Assembly (NCBI RefSeq): GCF_017491605.1
Contig: NZ_JAFGYY010000025.1
Location: forward strand, 1-64,000
From: Pseudomonas sp. 30_B
GTDB lineage: Bacteria > Pseudomonadota > Gammaproteobacteria > Pseudomonadales > Pseudomonadaceae
Direction: 5' to 3'
Length of the DNA: 64,000 nucleotides
Each line of letters opens with the position of its first letter. Within the stretch, counting starts at the first letter, position 1. The position numbers were made by a program, and so were the translations under genes. This document shows, piece after piece, positions 33,772-43,769 of this stretch. Under the pieces are notes generated by a model that saw nothing but the letters and a program-made list of their open reading frames with translations, was not told where the DNA came from and searched no databases.

Positions 33772-36558
33772 ATGGCAGTGAATTTCCCCGTGTTCCGTAG
33801 AAAATTCCCCTTACTGGTGACCGGTGGCCTGCTGGCTATTCAGCCGCTCGCCTCTGTGACCGCGGCACCCGGTGAGCAGTTCGCCTGCCAACCTTCGGCC
33901 TCCGGCTCCTGGAACTGCGCACCGCAACAGAGCGCCACCAGCGTTCCGCGTCCGCAGCACAGCGCCACGGCCGTCAGTGCCGGCGCCAGCACCGCCGCTG
34001 CGACCAAGGGCGAGACGTCCGGCAGCAGCTCCGCTGCCAGCACCGAAGAGCCCCAGCAACTGGTCACCCAGTCCGGCGGCCGCGGCCTGAAGTCGCGCAG
34101 CACCGATTACAGCCACCTCGACTGGGTTCCGCGTGAGAAGCTGACCGCCGCCCAGCTGGCAGAAATGGGGCCGTACTGCAGCGGCGAATACGTCGAGCCG
34201 ATCCGCCCGGGCATGAACGACAAGACCCCGAACGACGAGGCACCGACCTACGTCTCGGCCAAGGTGTCACGCTACGAGCAGGAAAAACAGGTCGCTACCC
34301 TCGCCGGTAACGTGGTCCTGCGCCAGGGCAGCATGCAGGTGGAAGCAGACGAAGCCAACCTGCACCAGGCGGAGAACCGTGGCGAGCTGGTCGGCAACGT
34401 CAAGCTGCGCGACAACGGCGCACTGATCGTCGGCGACCACGCCGAACTGCAGCTGGACAACGGCGCAGCGAAGATCGACAACGCCGAATACGTCATGCAC
34501 CAGGCCCAGGTACGCGGCAGCGCGCTGTACGCCAAGCGCCAGGAAGACGCGATCATCCAGCTGAAAGACGGTACCTACACCCGCTGCGAACCCAGCAGCA
34601 ACGCCTGGGTCCTCAAGGGCAACAACATCAAGCTGAACCCGGCCACCGGCTTCGGCACCGCGACCAACGCGACCCTGCGGGTGAAGGACATTCCGGTGTT
34701 CTACACCCCGTACATCTATTTCCCGATCGACAGCCGCCGCCAGTCCGGCTTCCTGCCGCCGTCGTTCTCCACCTCGAGCGATACCGGCTTCACGCTGACC
34801 ACGCCTTACTACTTCAACCTGGCGCCGAACTACGACGCCACGTTGTACCCGAAATACATGGTCAAGCACGGCCTGCTGATGGAAGGCGAGTTCCGCTACC
34901 TGACCCACAGCAGCGAAGGCCAGTTCAACGCGGCCTACCTGAACGACAAGGACGACGACCGCAAGGGCTTCCCGCAGTACACCGACACCCGCTGGCTGTA
35001 CGGCTGGAAGAACGTCAGCGGCCTGGATTCGCGCGTGCTGGCGCAGGTCGACTACACCCGCATCAGCGACCCGTACTACTTCCAGGACCTGGACACCTCG
35101 CTCGGCATCAACGCGCCGACCTACGTGAACCAGCAGGGCTCCCTGACCTATCGCGGCGACAGCTACACCGCGCGCTTGAATGCACAGGCCTATCAGTTGG
35201 CGAACGTGACCGACGTGACGCCATACGATCGCCTGCCGCAACTCACCCTGAACGGCGCCCTGCCGTTCAATCCCGGCGGCGCGAAGTTCACCTATGGCAC
35301 CGAAGCCGTGCGCTTCGACCGCGACCTGGATGAAACCGTCTACCTCAATGACGACGGCACCATCAAAGGCACCCGTCCGGACGCCAATATCAAGGGCCTC
35401 GCTCGCGCCACCGGTGATCGCTTCCATGCCGAACCGGGCGTCAGCCTGCCGATGAACCGCAGCTGGGGCTTCATGACCCCCACCCTCAAGGGCCTGTACA
35501 CCAAGTACGACCTGGACCTGGACGGCCAAGGCAAGCAGTACATTGCCAACAACCAGCCCTGGATCAACTACGAGAGCAGCCCGGATCGCGCCCTGACCCT
35601 GGCCAAGCTGGACTCCGGCCTGTACTTCGACCGCGACACCACCTTTGGCGGCAGCAAGTTCCGCCAGACGCTCGAACCGCGTGCGATGTACCTGTACGTG
35701 CCGTACAAGAACCAGGACAACCTGCCGACCTTCGACACCGGTGAATTCACCTTCAGCTACGACTCGCTGTGGCGCGAAAACCGCTTCACCGGCAAGGACC
35801 GCATCGGCGACGCCAACCAGCTGTCCCTCGGCCTGGGTTCGCGCTTCATCGACGACAGCGGCTTCGAGCGCGCCTATATCGCCGCCGGCCAGATCTACTA
35901 CTTCAGCGACCGCCGCGTACAGCTGCCCGGCCTGACCGAGAACGACCTGCGCGTGAACGGCCAGGAAAACCCGGACGCCGACACCTGGCGCTCGCCTTAC
36001 GCCCTGACCGGCCTGTATCGCTTCAACCATGACTGGTCTGCGAGTTCGGACTTCAACTGGAACGCTGATACCCATCACACCAACAACGGCAACCTGATGT
36101 TCCACTATCAGCCGGAAGCCGACCCTCGCAAGATCCTCAACGCCGGCTACCGTTATCGCGCCGACACCAAGAGCTACAACCCGAACACCGGCAACTTCCA
36201 GTACAACAACGACGTGAACAAGATCAACCAGCACGACTTCTCGTTCATGTGGCCGGTACTGCCGCAATGGGCCGCGATCGGCCGCTGGCAGTTCGACTAC
36301 AACCAGAGCCGTACGCTGGAAGCCTTCGGCGGCTTCGAATACGACAGCTGCTGCTGGAAGCTGCGCCTGATCAATCGCTACTGGGTCAACTACGACGACG
36401 AGAACTACCTCAGTTCCAGCGACACGTCGAAGTCCGACCACGGTGTGTTCCTGCAAATCATCTTGAAAGGCCTTGGCGGCGTGGTTGGCAACCAGGTGGA
36501 AGGCTTCCTCGACCAAGGTATCCAGGGTTATCGTCAACGTGAAGACAATGCTATGTAA
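33772..36558 (+). CDS. lptD: LPS-assembly protein LptD
   Basis: Outer-membrane barrel that, with LptE, inserts LPS at the cell surface. The 928-residue protein has a signal peptide, an N-terminal extension rich in Ala/Ser/Thr typical of Pseudomonas (about 45-110), the periplasmic jellyroll (OstA-N, about 160-300) and a long C-terminal barrel. Cysteines for the rearranging disulfides are present: FACQPS and WNCAP near the N-terminus, and the adjacent pair in DSCCWKLRLINRYW. The end overlaps surA. Confidence 0.97.
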   Translation: MAVNFPVFRRKFPLLVTGGLLAIQPLASVTAAPGEQFACQPSASGSWNCAPQQSATSVPRPQHSATAVSAGASTAAATKGETSGSSSAASTEEPQQLVTQSGGRGLKSRSTDYSHLDWVPREKLTAAQLAEMGPYCSGEYVEPIRPGMNDKTPNDEAPTYVSAKVSRYEQEKQVATLAGNVVLRQGSMQVEADEANLHQAENRGELVGNVKLRDNGALIVGDHAELQLDNGAAKIDNAEYVMHQAQVRGSALYAKRQEDAIIQLKDGTYTRCEPSSNAWVLKGNNIKLNPATGFGTATNATLRVKDIPVFYTPYIYFPIDSRRQSGFLPPSFSTSSDTGFTLTTPYYFNLAPNYDATLYPKYMVKHGLLMEGEFRYLTHSSEGQFNAAYLNDKDDDRKGFPQYTDTRWLYGWKNVSGLDSRVLAQVDYTRISDPYYFQDLDTSLGINAPTYVNQQGSLTYRGDSYTARLNAQAYQLANVTDVTPYDRLPQLTLNGALPFNPGGAKFTYGTEAVRFDRDLDETVYLNDDGTIKGTRPDANIKGLARATGDRFHAEPGVSLPMNRSWGFMTPTLKGLYTKYDLDLDGQGKQYIANNQPWINYESSPDRALTLAKLDSGLYFDRDTTFGGSKFRQTLEPRAMYLYVPYKNQDNLPTFDTGEFTFSYDSLWRENRFTGKDRIGDANQLSLGLGSRFIDDSGFERAYIAAGQIYYFSDRRVQLPGLTENDLRVNGQENPDADTWRSPYALTGLYRFNHDWSASSDFNWNADTHHTNNGNLMFHYQPEADPRKILNAGYRYRADTKSYNPNTGNFQYNNDVNKINQHDFSFMWPVLPQWAAIGRWQFDYNQSRTLEAFGGFEYDSCCWKLRLINRYWVNYDDENYLSSSDTSKSDHGVFLQIILKGLGGVVGNQVEGFLDQGIQGYRQREDNAM

Positions 36559-37831
36559 GGCCCTGCGCCCGCTGATGCTGGGCGCGCTGTTGGCAAGTTC
36601 CGTCGTGCATGCCGATGTGGTTCCACTGGATCGTGTCGTTGCCATCGTCGACAACGACGTGGTGATGCAGAGCCAGCTGGACCAGCGCCTGCGCGAAGTC
36701 CGTGCAACCATCCAGAAGCGTGGCGCGCCGCTGCCGCCGGAGCATGTTCTGACCCAGCAGGTGCTCGAGCGCCTGATCATCGAGAACATCCAGCTGCAGA
36801 TCGGCGACCGCTCCGGCATCCGCATCACCGATGAGGAGCTGAACCAGGCCATGGGCACCATTGCCCAGCGCAACAACATGAGCCTGGACCAGTTCCGCGC
36901 CGCCCTCGCCCACGATGGCCTGTCCTATGACGACGCCCGCGAGCAGGTGCGTCGCGAGATGGTCATCAGCCGCGTGCGCCAGCGTCGCGTGGCCGAGCGC
37001 ACCCAGGTCAGCGAGCAGGAAGTGCAGAATTTCCTCGCCTCCGACATGGGCAAGATCCAGCTCTCCGAAGAGTACCGCCTGGCCAACATCCTGATCCCGG
37101 TACCCGATGGCGCCTCGCCGGAAACCGTACAGGCTGCCGGTCGCCAGGCCACCGAGCTGTACCAGCAGCTCAAGCAGGGCGCAGACTTCGGCCAGCTGGC
37201 GGTATCCCGCTCGGCCGGCGACAACGCCCTGGAAGGCGGCGAGATCGGCTGGCGCAAGGCCGCCCAGCTGCCCTCCCCCTTCGACAGCATGGTCGGCAGC
37301 CTCGCCGTGGGTGACGTGACCGAGCCTGTGCGCACGCCGGGCGGCTACATCATCCTGAAACTGGAAGAGAAGCGCGGCGGCAGCAAAATGCTGCGCGACG
37401 AAGTCCACGTCCGCCACATCCTCCTCAAGCCCAGCGAAATCCGCAGCGATGAAGAGACCCAACGCCTGGCCGAAAAGCTCTACGAGCGCATCCAGGCTGG
37501 CGAGAGCTTCAGCGAGCTGGCGAAGAAGTATTCCGAAGACCCGGGTTCCAAGCTCAACGGCGGCGACCTCAACTGGGTCGACCCGGAATCCCTGGTGCCG
37601 GAGTTCCGCGAGGTGATGAACAACGCGCCGCAAGGCCAGGTCACCAAGCCCTTCCGTTCGCCGTTCGGCTGGCACGTGCTGGAAGTCCTCGGCCGCCGCG
37701 CCACCGACAGCAGCGACAAGTTCCGCGAACAGCAGGCTGCCCAGACCCTTCGCGCACGCAAGTACGACGAAGAACTGCAGGCCTGGCTGCGGCAGATCCG
37801 CGACGAAGCCTACGTCGAGATCAAGCAGTAA
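36539..37831 (+). CDS. surA: Periplasmic chaperone/prolyl isomerase SurA
   Basis: Escorts outer-membrane proteins such as LptD to the Bam complex. The 430-residue protein has a signal peptide (ends VVHA), the N-terminal chaperone region (VVAIVDNDVVMQSQL) and two parvulin domains (about 175-275 and 285-385, the second with VRHILLKP and GDLNWVDPESLVPEF). Start taken as GTG at 36539 (reads KTMLCKALRPLML); the ATG at 36548 is the other option. Either overlaps the end of lptD, so the two are coupled. Confidence 0.95.
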   Translation: MKTMLCKALRPLMLGALLASSVVHADVVPLDRVVAIVDNDVVMQSQLDQRLREVRATIQKRGAPLPPEHVLTQQVLERLIIENIQLQIGDRSGIRITDEELNQAMGTIAQRNNMSLDQFRAALAHDGLSYDDAREQVRREMVISRVRQRRVAERTQVSEQEVQNFLASDMGKIQLSEEYRLANILIPVPDGASPETVQAAGRQATELYQQLKQGADFGQLAVSRSAGDNALEGGEIGWRKAAQLPSPFDSMVGSLAVGDVTEPVRTPGGYIILKLEEKRGGSKMLRDEVHVRHILLKPSEIRSDEETQRLAEKLYERIQAGESFSELAKKYSEDPGSKLNGGDLNWVDPESLVPEFREVMNNAPQGQVTKPFRSPFGWHVLEVLGRRATDSSDKFREQQAAQTLRARKYDEELQAWLRQIRDEAYVEIKQ

Positions 37832-37849
37832 GCGGCGCGAGTCGCCCGA

Positions 37850-37880
37850 AAGAAACCCGGCCATGGCCGGGTTTCTTTTT
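37850..37880 (+). terminator. Terminator after surA
   Basis: AGAAACCCGGC (37851-37861), loop CATG, GCCGGGTTTCT (37866-37876) and T5. It separates lptD-surA from pdxA and the genes that follow. Confidence 0.93.
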
Positions 37881-37944
37881 GCCCATAAGAAGCTTCGTCG
37901 TAGAGTAGGCGCATCCGCTCCAACGCCCTGATTCGAGATCCCTG

Positions 37945-38946
37945 ATGAGCACATCCCCCCTCTTTGCCCTGACCCCCGGCGAGCCCGCCGGTATCGGCCC
38001 CGACCTCTGCCTGCTGCTGGCCCGCGAGGCCCAGCCCCATCCGCTGGTCGCCGTCGCCAGCCGTGAGTTGCTGGCCGGGCGCGCCACCTTGCTGGGGCTG
38101 GACATCACCCTGCAGGAAGTCGGCCCCGGCCAGTGGCCGAGCGCCCCTGCTGCCGCTGGTACCCTGTATGTCTGGGATACCCCGCTGGCCGCGGCCGTCG
38201 AGCCCGGCAAGCTGAACCAGGCCAACGCCGCCTATGTACTGGAAACCCTGACCCGCGCCGGCAAAGGCTGCCTGGAAGGGCATTTCGCGGGCATGATCAC
38301 CGCGCCGGTACACAAGGGTGTGATCAACGAGGCGGGCATCGCCTTCTCTGGTCATACCGAGTTCCTCGCCGACCTCACCCACACCGCCCAGGTGGTGATG
38401 ATGCTCGCCACCCGCGGCCTGCGTGTGGCGCTGGTAACCACCCACCTGCCGCTGCGACAGATCGCCGACGCCATCACTCCGGATCGCCTGGAGCGCGTCA
38501 CCCGCATCCTCCACGCCGACCTCCGCGACAAGTTCGGCATCGCCAATCCACGCATCCTGGTCTGCGGCCTGAACCCTCACGCCGGCGAAGGCGGCCACCT
38601 CGGCCACGAGGAAATCGACGTCATCGAGCCGACCCTCGAACGCCTGCGCACCGAAGGCATGCAGCTGATCGGCCCGCTGCCGGCCGACACGCTGTTCACC
38701 CCCAAGCACCTGGAGCACTGCGACGCCGTGCTGGCGATGTACCACGACCAGGGCCTGCCGGTGCTCAAGTACAAGGGTTTCGGCGCGGCGGTGAACGTCA
38801 CCCTGGGCCTGCCGATCATCCGCACCTCGGTCGACCACGGCACCGCCCTGGACTTGGCCGGCACTGGCCGGATCGACAGCGGCAGCCTGCAGGTCGCCCT
38901 GGAAACCGCCTACCAGATGGCAGAAGCCGGTGTCGCGCGCCACTGA
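37945..38946 (+). CDS. pdxA: 4-hydroxythreonine-4-phosphate dehydrogenase
   Basis: NAD-dependent oxidation in pyridoxal-5-phosphate synthesis. The 333-residue protein opens with LTPGEPAGIGPD and has the three metal-binding histidines in FSGHTEF, NPHAGEGGHLGHEE and MYHDQGLPVLKY. It is downstream of the surA terminator and about 115 bases before rsmA, so it may have its own promoter. Confidence 0.96.
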   Translation: MSTSPLFALTPGEPAGIGPDLCLLLAREAQPHPLVAVASRELLAGRATLLGLDITLQEVGPGQWPSAPAAAGTLYVWDTPLAAAVEPGKLNQANAAYVLETLTRAGKGCLEGHFAGMITAPVHKGVINEAGIAFSGHTEFLADLTHTAQVVMMLATRGLRVALVTTHLPLRQIADAITPDRLERVTRILHADLRDKFGIANPRILVCGLNPHAGEGGHLGHEEIDVIEPTLERLRTEGMQLIGPLPADTLFTPKHLEHCDAVLAMYHDQGLPVLKYKGFGAAVNVTLGLPIIRTSVDHGTALDLAGTGRIDSGSLQVALETAYQMAEAGVARH

Positions 38947-39062
38947 ATCCCGTCGCTCCGTTCGGCCAGCGTTTCGTGCTGGCCGCACGGGGCTGGTAAA
39001 CTGACGGTTTTTCGTCCCCAGCTTGCAGCCTCGCGCTCCCAGCTGCTCCTCCGGAGCCCTCG

Positions 39063-39881
39063 ATGTCCGAACTTTTCCAACACCGTGCCCGCAAACGCTT
39101 TGGCCAGAACTTCCTGCATGACGCCGGGGTGATTCACAAGATCCTGCGCGCCATCGCCGCCAAGGAAGGCCAGCACCTGCTGGAAATCGGCCCGGGCCAG
39201 GGCGCCCTGACCGAAGGCCTGGTGGACAGCGGCGCCAAGCTCGACGTGATCGAGCTGGATCTGGACCTGATCCCGCAACTGAAATGGCGCTTCGGCCTGA
39301 AGCCCAACTTCAGCCTGCACCAGGGCGACGCCATGAAGTTCGACTTCTCGACCCTCGTCGCCTCCCCCGAGGACAAGCTGCGCGTGGTCGGCAACCTGCC
39401 CTACAACATCTCCACCCCGCTGATCTTCCATCTCCTGGACCACGCTTCGCTGATCCAGGACATGCACTTCATGCTGCAGAAGGAAGTGGTGGAACGCCTG
39501 GCCGCCGAGCCGGGCAACGGCGACTGGGGCCGCCTGTCGATCATGGTGCAGTACTTCTGCCGCGTGGATTACCTGTTCACCGTCGGCCCCGGCGCATTCA
39601 ACCCGCCGCCGAAAGTCGAATCGGCTATCGTGCGCTTGGTCCCCTATACCGAACTGCCGCACCCGGCCAAGGACCATCGTCTGCTCGAACGCATCGTCCG
39701 CGAAGCCTTCAACCAGCGCCGCAAGACCCTGCGCAACACCTTGCGCGCACTGATGAGCGTGGAAGAGATCGAAGCCGCCGGCGTCGACCCGACCCTGCGC
39801 CCCGAACAGCTGGACGTGGCCGACTTCGTGCGCCTGGCCAACCGCCTGAGCGACCACCCTGCGCAGGAAACTTCCGCATGA
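39063..39881 (+). CDS. rsmA: 16S rRNA dimethyladenosine transferase
   Basis: Methylates two adjacent adenosines near the 3' end of 16S rRNA (also called KsgA). The 272-residue protein has the family start RKRFGQNFLHD, the SAM site LEIGPGQGALTEGL and the catalytic NLPYNIS. RBS-like GGAG precedes the ATG. The stop overlaps the apaG start by four bases (ATGA). Confidence 0.96.
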   Translation: MSELFQHRARKRFGQNFLHDAGVIHKILRAIAAKEGQHLLEIGPGQGALTEGLVDSGAKLDVIELDLDLIPQLKWRFGLKPNFSLHQGDAMKFDFSTLVASPEDKLRVVGNLPYNISTPLIFHLLDHASLIQDMHFMLQKEVVERLAAEPGNGDWGRLSIMVQYFCRVDYLFTVGPGAFNPPPKVESAIVRLVPYTELPHPAKDHRLLERIVREAFNQRRKTLRNTLRALMSVEEIEAAGVDPTLRPEQLDVADFVRLANRLSDHPAQETSA

Positions 39882-40258
39882 GCGATCCGCGCTACAACGT
39901 CACCGTCAGCGTCACCACCCGCCACCTGCCCGAGCAATCCCAGCCGGAGCAGCAGCGCTACGTGTTCGCCTACACCGTGACCATTCACAACCAGGGCGAG
40001 CAGGCCGCCAAGCTGCTGACCCGTCACTGGGTCATCACCGACGGCAATGGCCATGTGCAGGAAGTGCGCGGCGCCGGCGTGGTCGGCGAGAAGCCGCTGA
40101 TCGAGCCGGGCGCGAGCCACACCTACACCAGCGGAACGGTGCTGGCCACCCAGGTGGGCAGCATGCACGGCAGCTACCAGATGATCGCCGACGACGGCCA
40201 TCACTTCGACGCCGAGATCCCGGTGTTCCGCCTGGCCGTGCCGGGAGCCCTGCACTGA
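39878..40258 (+). CDS. apaG: ApaG protein
   Basis: A 126-residue beta-sandwich protein of the DUF525/ApaG family, related to a domain of some F-box proteins. Conserved features are FAYTVTIHNQGE, LLTRHWVITDGNG, VVGEKPLIEPG and the HGSYQM segment. Role is not well defined; it is nearly always between rsmA and apaH. ATG overlaps rsmA, and the stop overlaps the apaH start by one base (TGATG). Confidence 0.95.
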   Translation: MSDPRYNVTVSVTTRHLPEQSQPEQQRYVFAYTVTIHNQGEQAAKLLTRHWVITDGNGHVQEVRGAGVVGEKPLIEPGASHTYTSGTVLATQVGSMHGSYQMIADDGHHFDAEIPVFRLAVPGALH

Positions 40259-41082
40259 TGGCCACCTATGCCGTTGGCGACCTGCAGGGCTGCCTGGAGC
40301 CGCTAAAGTGCCTGCTTGAACAAGTGAAATTCGACCCGGCGCAGGACAAGCTCTGGCTGGTCGGCGACCTGGTCAACCGTGGCCCGGCGTCGCTGGAAAC
40401 CTTGCGCTTCCTGTATGGCATGCGCGATTCGGTAGTCTGCGTGCTGGGCAATCACGACCTGCACCTGATCGCCGTGGCCTACAACGCCGAGCGCCTGAAG
40501 AAGAACGACACCCTGCGCGAGATCGTCGAGGCACCGGATCGCGCCGAGCTGATCGAATGGCTGCGGCAGATGCCGCTGGTCCATCACGATGCGCAGCGCG
40601 ACATCACTCTGGTGCACGCCGGCATCCCGCCGCAATGGTCCATCGACAAAGCCCTGCTGCGCGCCGCCGAAGTCGAAAAGGCCCTGCGTGACGACACCCA
40701 GCTGCCGATGTTCCTCGACGGCATGTACGGCAACGAGCCGGCCAAGTGGGACAAGAAGCTGCACGGCATCGAGCGCCTGCGGGTGATCACCAACTACTTC
40801 ACGCGCATGCGCTTCTGCACCCCCGAGGGCAAGCTCGATCTGAAATCCAAGGAAGGCCTGGGCACCGCACCGTCCGGCTATGCGCCCTGGTTCAGCTATA
40901 CCGAGCGCAAGGCCGCCGGGCGCAAGATCATCTTCGGCCACTGGGCCGCGCTGGAAGGCCAGTGCGACGTCCCCGGCCTGTTCGCCCTGGACACCGGCTG
41001 CGTCTGGGGCGGCAGCATGACCCTGCTGAACGTCGACACCCTTGAGCGCATCCACTGCGACTGCGCCAAGGAACACCCCTGA
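40258..41082 (+). CDS. apaH: Symmetrical bis(5'-nucleosyl)-tetraphosphatase
   Basis: Hydrolyses Ap4A to two ADP and also removes Np4N caps from RNA. The 274-residue metallophosphatase has the standard metal motifs GDLQGC, GDLVNRGP, GNHDLH and GHWAAL. Third gene of the coupled rsmA-apaG-apaH unit; glpE follows 43 bases later and may share the transcript. Confidence 0.96.
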   Translation: MATYAVGDLQGCLEPLKCLLEQVKFDPAQDKLWLVGDLVNRGPASLETLRFLYGMRDSVVCVLGNHDLHLIAVAYNAERLKKNDTLREIVEAPDRAELIEWLRQMPLVHHDAQRDITLVHAGIPPQWSIDKALLRAAEVEKALRDDTQLPMFLDGMYGNEPAKWDKKLHGIERLRVITNYFTRMRFCTPEGKLDLKSKEGLGTAPSGYAPWFSYTERKAAGRKIIFGHWAALEGQCDVPGLFALDTGCVWGGSMTLLNVDTLERIHCDCAKEHP

Positions 41083-41125
41083 TTCCAGCGGGGCCGAGCG
41101 CCCCGCGTCCTGCGAGGTACCCCAC

Positions 41126-41455
41126 ATGAGCGAGTTCAAGCGCATCGCCCCCGACCTGGCCCAGCAACTGCGCGAAGGCGGCGCCCAGGTCGTCGACATC
41201 CGCGACCCGCAAAGCTACGCCCTGGGCCATATCACCGGCTCGCGGCACATCGACAACTACTCGGTGGCCGATTTCATCCGCGAAGCGGACATGGATGCAC
41301 CGCTGGTCGTGGTCTGCTACCACGGCAACTCCAGCCAGAGCGCGGCGGCCTATTTCGTCCAGCAGGGCTTCTCCGAGGTCTACAGCCTCGACGGCGGCTT
41401 CGAACTGTGGCGCAGCGTCTATCCCGCGGATACCAGCGCGGGCGGCTCCGACTGA
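41126..41455 (+). CDS. glpE: Thiosulfate sulfurtransferase GlpE
   Basis: Single-domain rhodanese of 109 residues that moves sulfur from thiosulfate to an acceptor such as cyanide or thioredoxin. The active-site cysteine lies in VVCYHGNSSQSAA near residue 65. ATG at 41126 was chosen because it gives the short MSEFKRIAPDLA start; the frame is open further upstream, over the end of apaH. Confidence 0.93.
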   Translation: MSEFKRIAPDLAQQLREGGAQVVDIRDPQSYALGHITGSRHIDNYSVADFIREADMDAPLVVVCYHGNSSQSAAAYFVQQGFSEVYSLDGGFELWRSVYPADTSAGGSD

Positions 41456-41743
41456 AAACCCCTACGAAACAGACGGAATAGCTCTCCAAAAAATCTGTAA
41501 CTTCTCGCGCTTTCGCCCTTTACAGGTCTGAGAACGAACTATCCTTTCCCTCAGGCCATCCAAAACAGGGAGAGCCGGCACACCGGCTTCCGGGAAATCG
41601 GCAGTGACCATTTGGGGCGGATCAGGGCAGAGGCCAGGTTCCGTTGGAGTTCTGGGGGATTCTCGCCGGCATCACTGGCGGCCCGACCGCACCCGCACAC
41701 GACCGATCCCGCGCCGGCTCCATGCATCGAGCGAGGAGACGTC

Positions 41744-43666
41744 ATGAGCATTTTCAGTCACTTCCAGGAACGCTTCGAAGCGACCCGCCAAGAGGAATAC
41801 TCCCTGCAGGAGTACCTGGATCTCTGCAAGCAGGACAAGACCGCCTACGCCACCGCTGCCGAACGGATACTGATGGCCATCGGTGAGCCCGAACTACTGG
41901 ACACCTCGGTCGATTCGCGCCTGTCGCGGATCTTCTCGAACAAGGTGATCCGTCGTTACCCGGCCTTTGCCGACTTCCATGGCATGGAAGAGTGCATCGA
42001 CCAGATCGTCGCCTTCTTCCGCCACGCGGCCCAGGGCCTGGAAGAGAAGAAACAGATCCTTTACCTCCTCGGCCCGGTGGGCGGCGGCAAGTCGTCCCTG
42101 GCCGAAAAACTCAAGCAACTGATGGAGCACGTGCCCTTCTATGCGATCAAGGGCTCGCCGGTGTTCGAATCGCCCCTGGGGCTGTTCAACCCTGACGAAG
42201 ACGGCGCCATCCTCGAAGAGGACTACGGCATTCCCCGGCGCTACCTGCGCTCGGTGATGTCGCCCTGGGCGACCAAGCGCCTCAATGAGTTCGGCGGCGA
42301 CATCAGCCAGTTCCGCGTGGTCAAGCTGCACCCGTCGATCCTCAACCAGATCGCCATCGCCAAGACCGAACCTGGGGATGAGAACAACCAGGACATCTCC
42401 GCGCTGGTCGGCAAGGTGGATATCCGCAAGCTGGAAGAATTCCCGCAGAACGACGCCGACGCCTACAGCTACTCGGGCGCGCTGTGCCGGGCCAACCAGG
42501 GCCTGATGGAATTCGTCGAGATGTTCAAGGCGCCGATCAAGGTCCTGCACCCCTTGCTCACCGCGACCCAGGAAGGCAACTACAACAGCACCGAAGGCCT
42601 CGGTTCCCTGCCCTACAGCGGCATCATCCTGGCCCACTCCAACGAGTCGGAGTGGCACAGCTTCCGTAACAACAAGAACAACGAGGCCTTCATCGACCGG
42701 ATCTACATCGTCAAGGTGCCGTACTGCCTGCGCGTCTCCGACGAGATCAAGATCTACGACAAACTGCTGGTCAACAGCTCGCTGGCCCACGCCCATTGCG
42801 CGCCGGACACCCTGAAGATGCTCTCGCAGTTCTCCGTGCTGTCGCGCCTGAAAGAGCCGGAAAACTCCAACATCTACTCGAAGATGCGCGTCTACGATGG
42901 CGAAAACCTGAAGGACACCGATCCCAAGGCCAAGTCCATCCAGGAATACCGCGACACCGCCGGGGTCGACGAGGGCATGGCCGGGCTTTCCACCCGCTTC
43001 GCCTTCAAGATCCTGTCCAAGGTCTTCAACTTCGACCCGCATGAAGTGGCGGCCAACCCGGTGCACCTGCTCTATGTGCTGGAACAGCAGATCGAACAGG
43101 AACAGTTCCCGCCGGAAACCCGCGAACGCTACCTGCGCTTCCTGAAGGAATACCTGGCGCCGCGCTACGTCGAGTTCATCGGCAAGGAAATCCAGACCGC
43201 CTACCTGGAGTCCTACAGCGAGTACGGCCAGAACATCTTCGACCGCTACGTGCTGTACGCCGACTTCTGGATCCAGGACCAGGAATACCGCGACCCGGAA
43301 ACCGGTGAAATCCTCAACCGTGCCGCCCTCAACGAGGAACTGGAGAAGATCGAGAAACCCGCCGGCATCAGCAACCCGAAGGATTTCCGCAACGAAATCG
43401 TCAACTTCGTGCTGCGCGCCCGCGCCGGCAACAACGGCAAGAACCCCAGCTGGCTGTCGTACGAGAAGCTGCGTGTGGTGATCGAGAAGAAGATGTTCTC
43501 CAACACCGAAGACCTGCTGCCGGTCATCAGCTTCAACGCCAAGGCGAGCAAGGAGGATCAGCAGAAGCACAACGACTTCGTCAAACGCATGGTCGAGCGC
43601 GGCTACACCGAGAAGCAGGTACGCCTGCTGTCGGAATGGTATCTGCGGGTTCGCAAGTCGCAGTAG
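41744..43666 (+). CDS. prkA: PrkA family serine protein kinase (YeaG)
   Basis: AAA-like ATPase with a C-terminal kinase-like domain, linked to stress and starvation survival. The 640-residue protein has Walker A GPVGGGKSS near residue 110 and the family start FSHFQERFEATRQEEYSL. ATG at 41744 follows GCGAGGAGAC. The 288-base gap upstream holds CTATCCT (41539-41545), close to an RpoS-type -10; RpoS control of this operon is known in enterics and pseudomonads. First gene of prkA-yeaH-spoVR. Confidence 0.95.
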   Translation: MSIFSHFQERFEATRQEEYSLQEYLDLCKQDKTAYATAAERILMAIGEPELLDTSVDSRLSRIFSNKVIRRYPAFADFHGMEECIDQIVAFFRHAAQGLEEKKQILYLLGPVGGGKSSLAEKLKQLMEHVPFYAIKGSPVFESPLGLFNPDEDGAILEEDYGIPRRYLRSVMSPWATKRLNEFGGDISQFRVVKLHPSILNQIAIAKTEPGDENNQDISALVGKVDIRKLEEFPQNDADAYSYSGALCRANQGLMEFVEMFKAPIKVLHPLLTATQEGNYNSTEGLGSLPYSGIILAHSNESEWHSFRNNKNNEAFIDRIYIVKVPYCLRVSDEIKIYDKLLVNSSLAHAHCAPDTLKMLSQFSVLSRLKEPENSNIYSKMRVYDGENLKDTDPKAKSIQEYRDTAGVDEGMAGLSTRFAFKILSKVFNFDPHEVAANPVHLLYVLEQQIEQEQFPPETRERYLRFLKEYLAPRYVEFIGKEIQTAYLESYSEYGQNIFDRYVLYADFWIQDQEYRDPETGEILNRAALNEELEKIEKPAGISNPKDFRNEIVNFVLRARAGNNGKNPSWLSYEKLRVVIEKKMFSNTEDLLPVISFNAKASKEDQQKHNDFVKRMVERGYTEKQVRLLSEWYLRVRKSQ

Positions 43667-43769
43667 TCTGCCATCGGCGCGGCGGTTTCCGTCGCGCCGG
43701 TCGCCGTCGCATTCGGACCTGCTCCGGGGCGGCTCCACGCCGCCGCGCAGCAGGCCCTGAGGAGCATTC

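Noticed and set aside
34267..36879. 870-codon frame antisense to lptD
   Set aside because: It mirrors the strongly conserved lptD and surA genes. Long antisense frames are usual in GC-rich DNA because of third-base bias. No protein family features seen.
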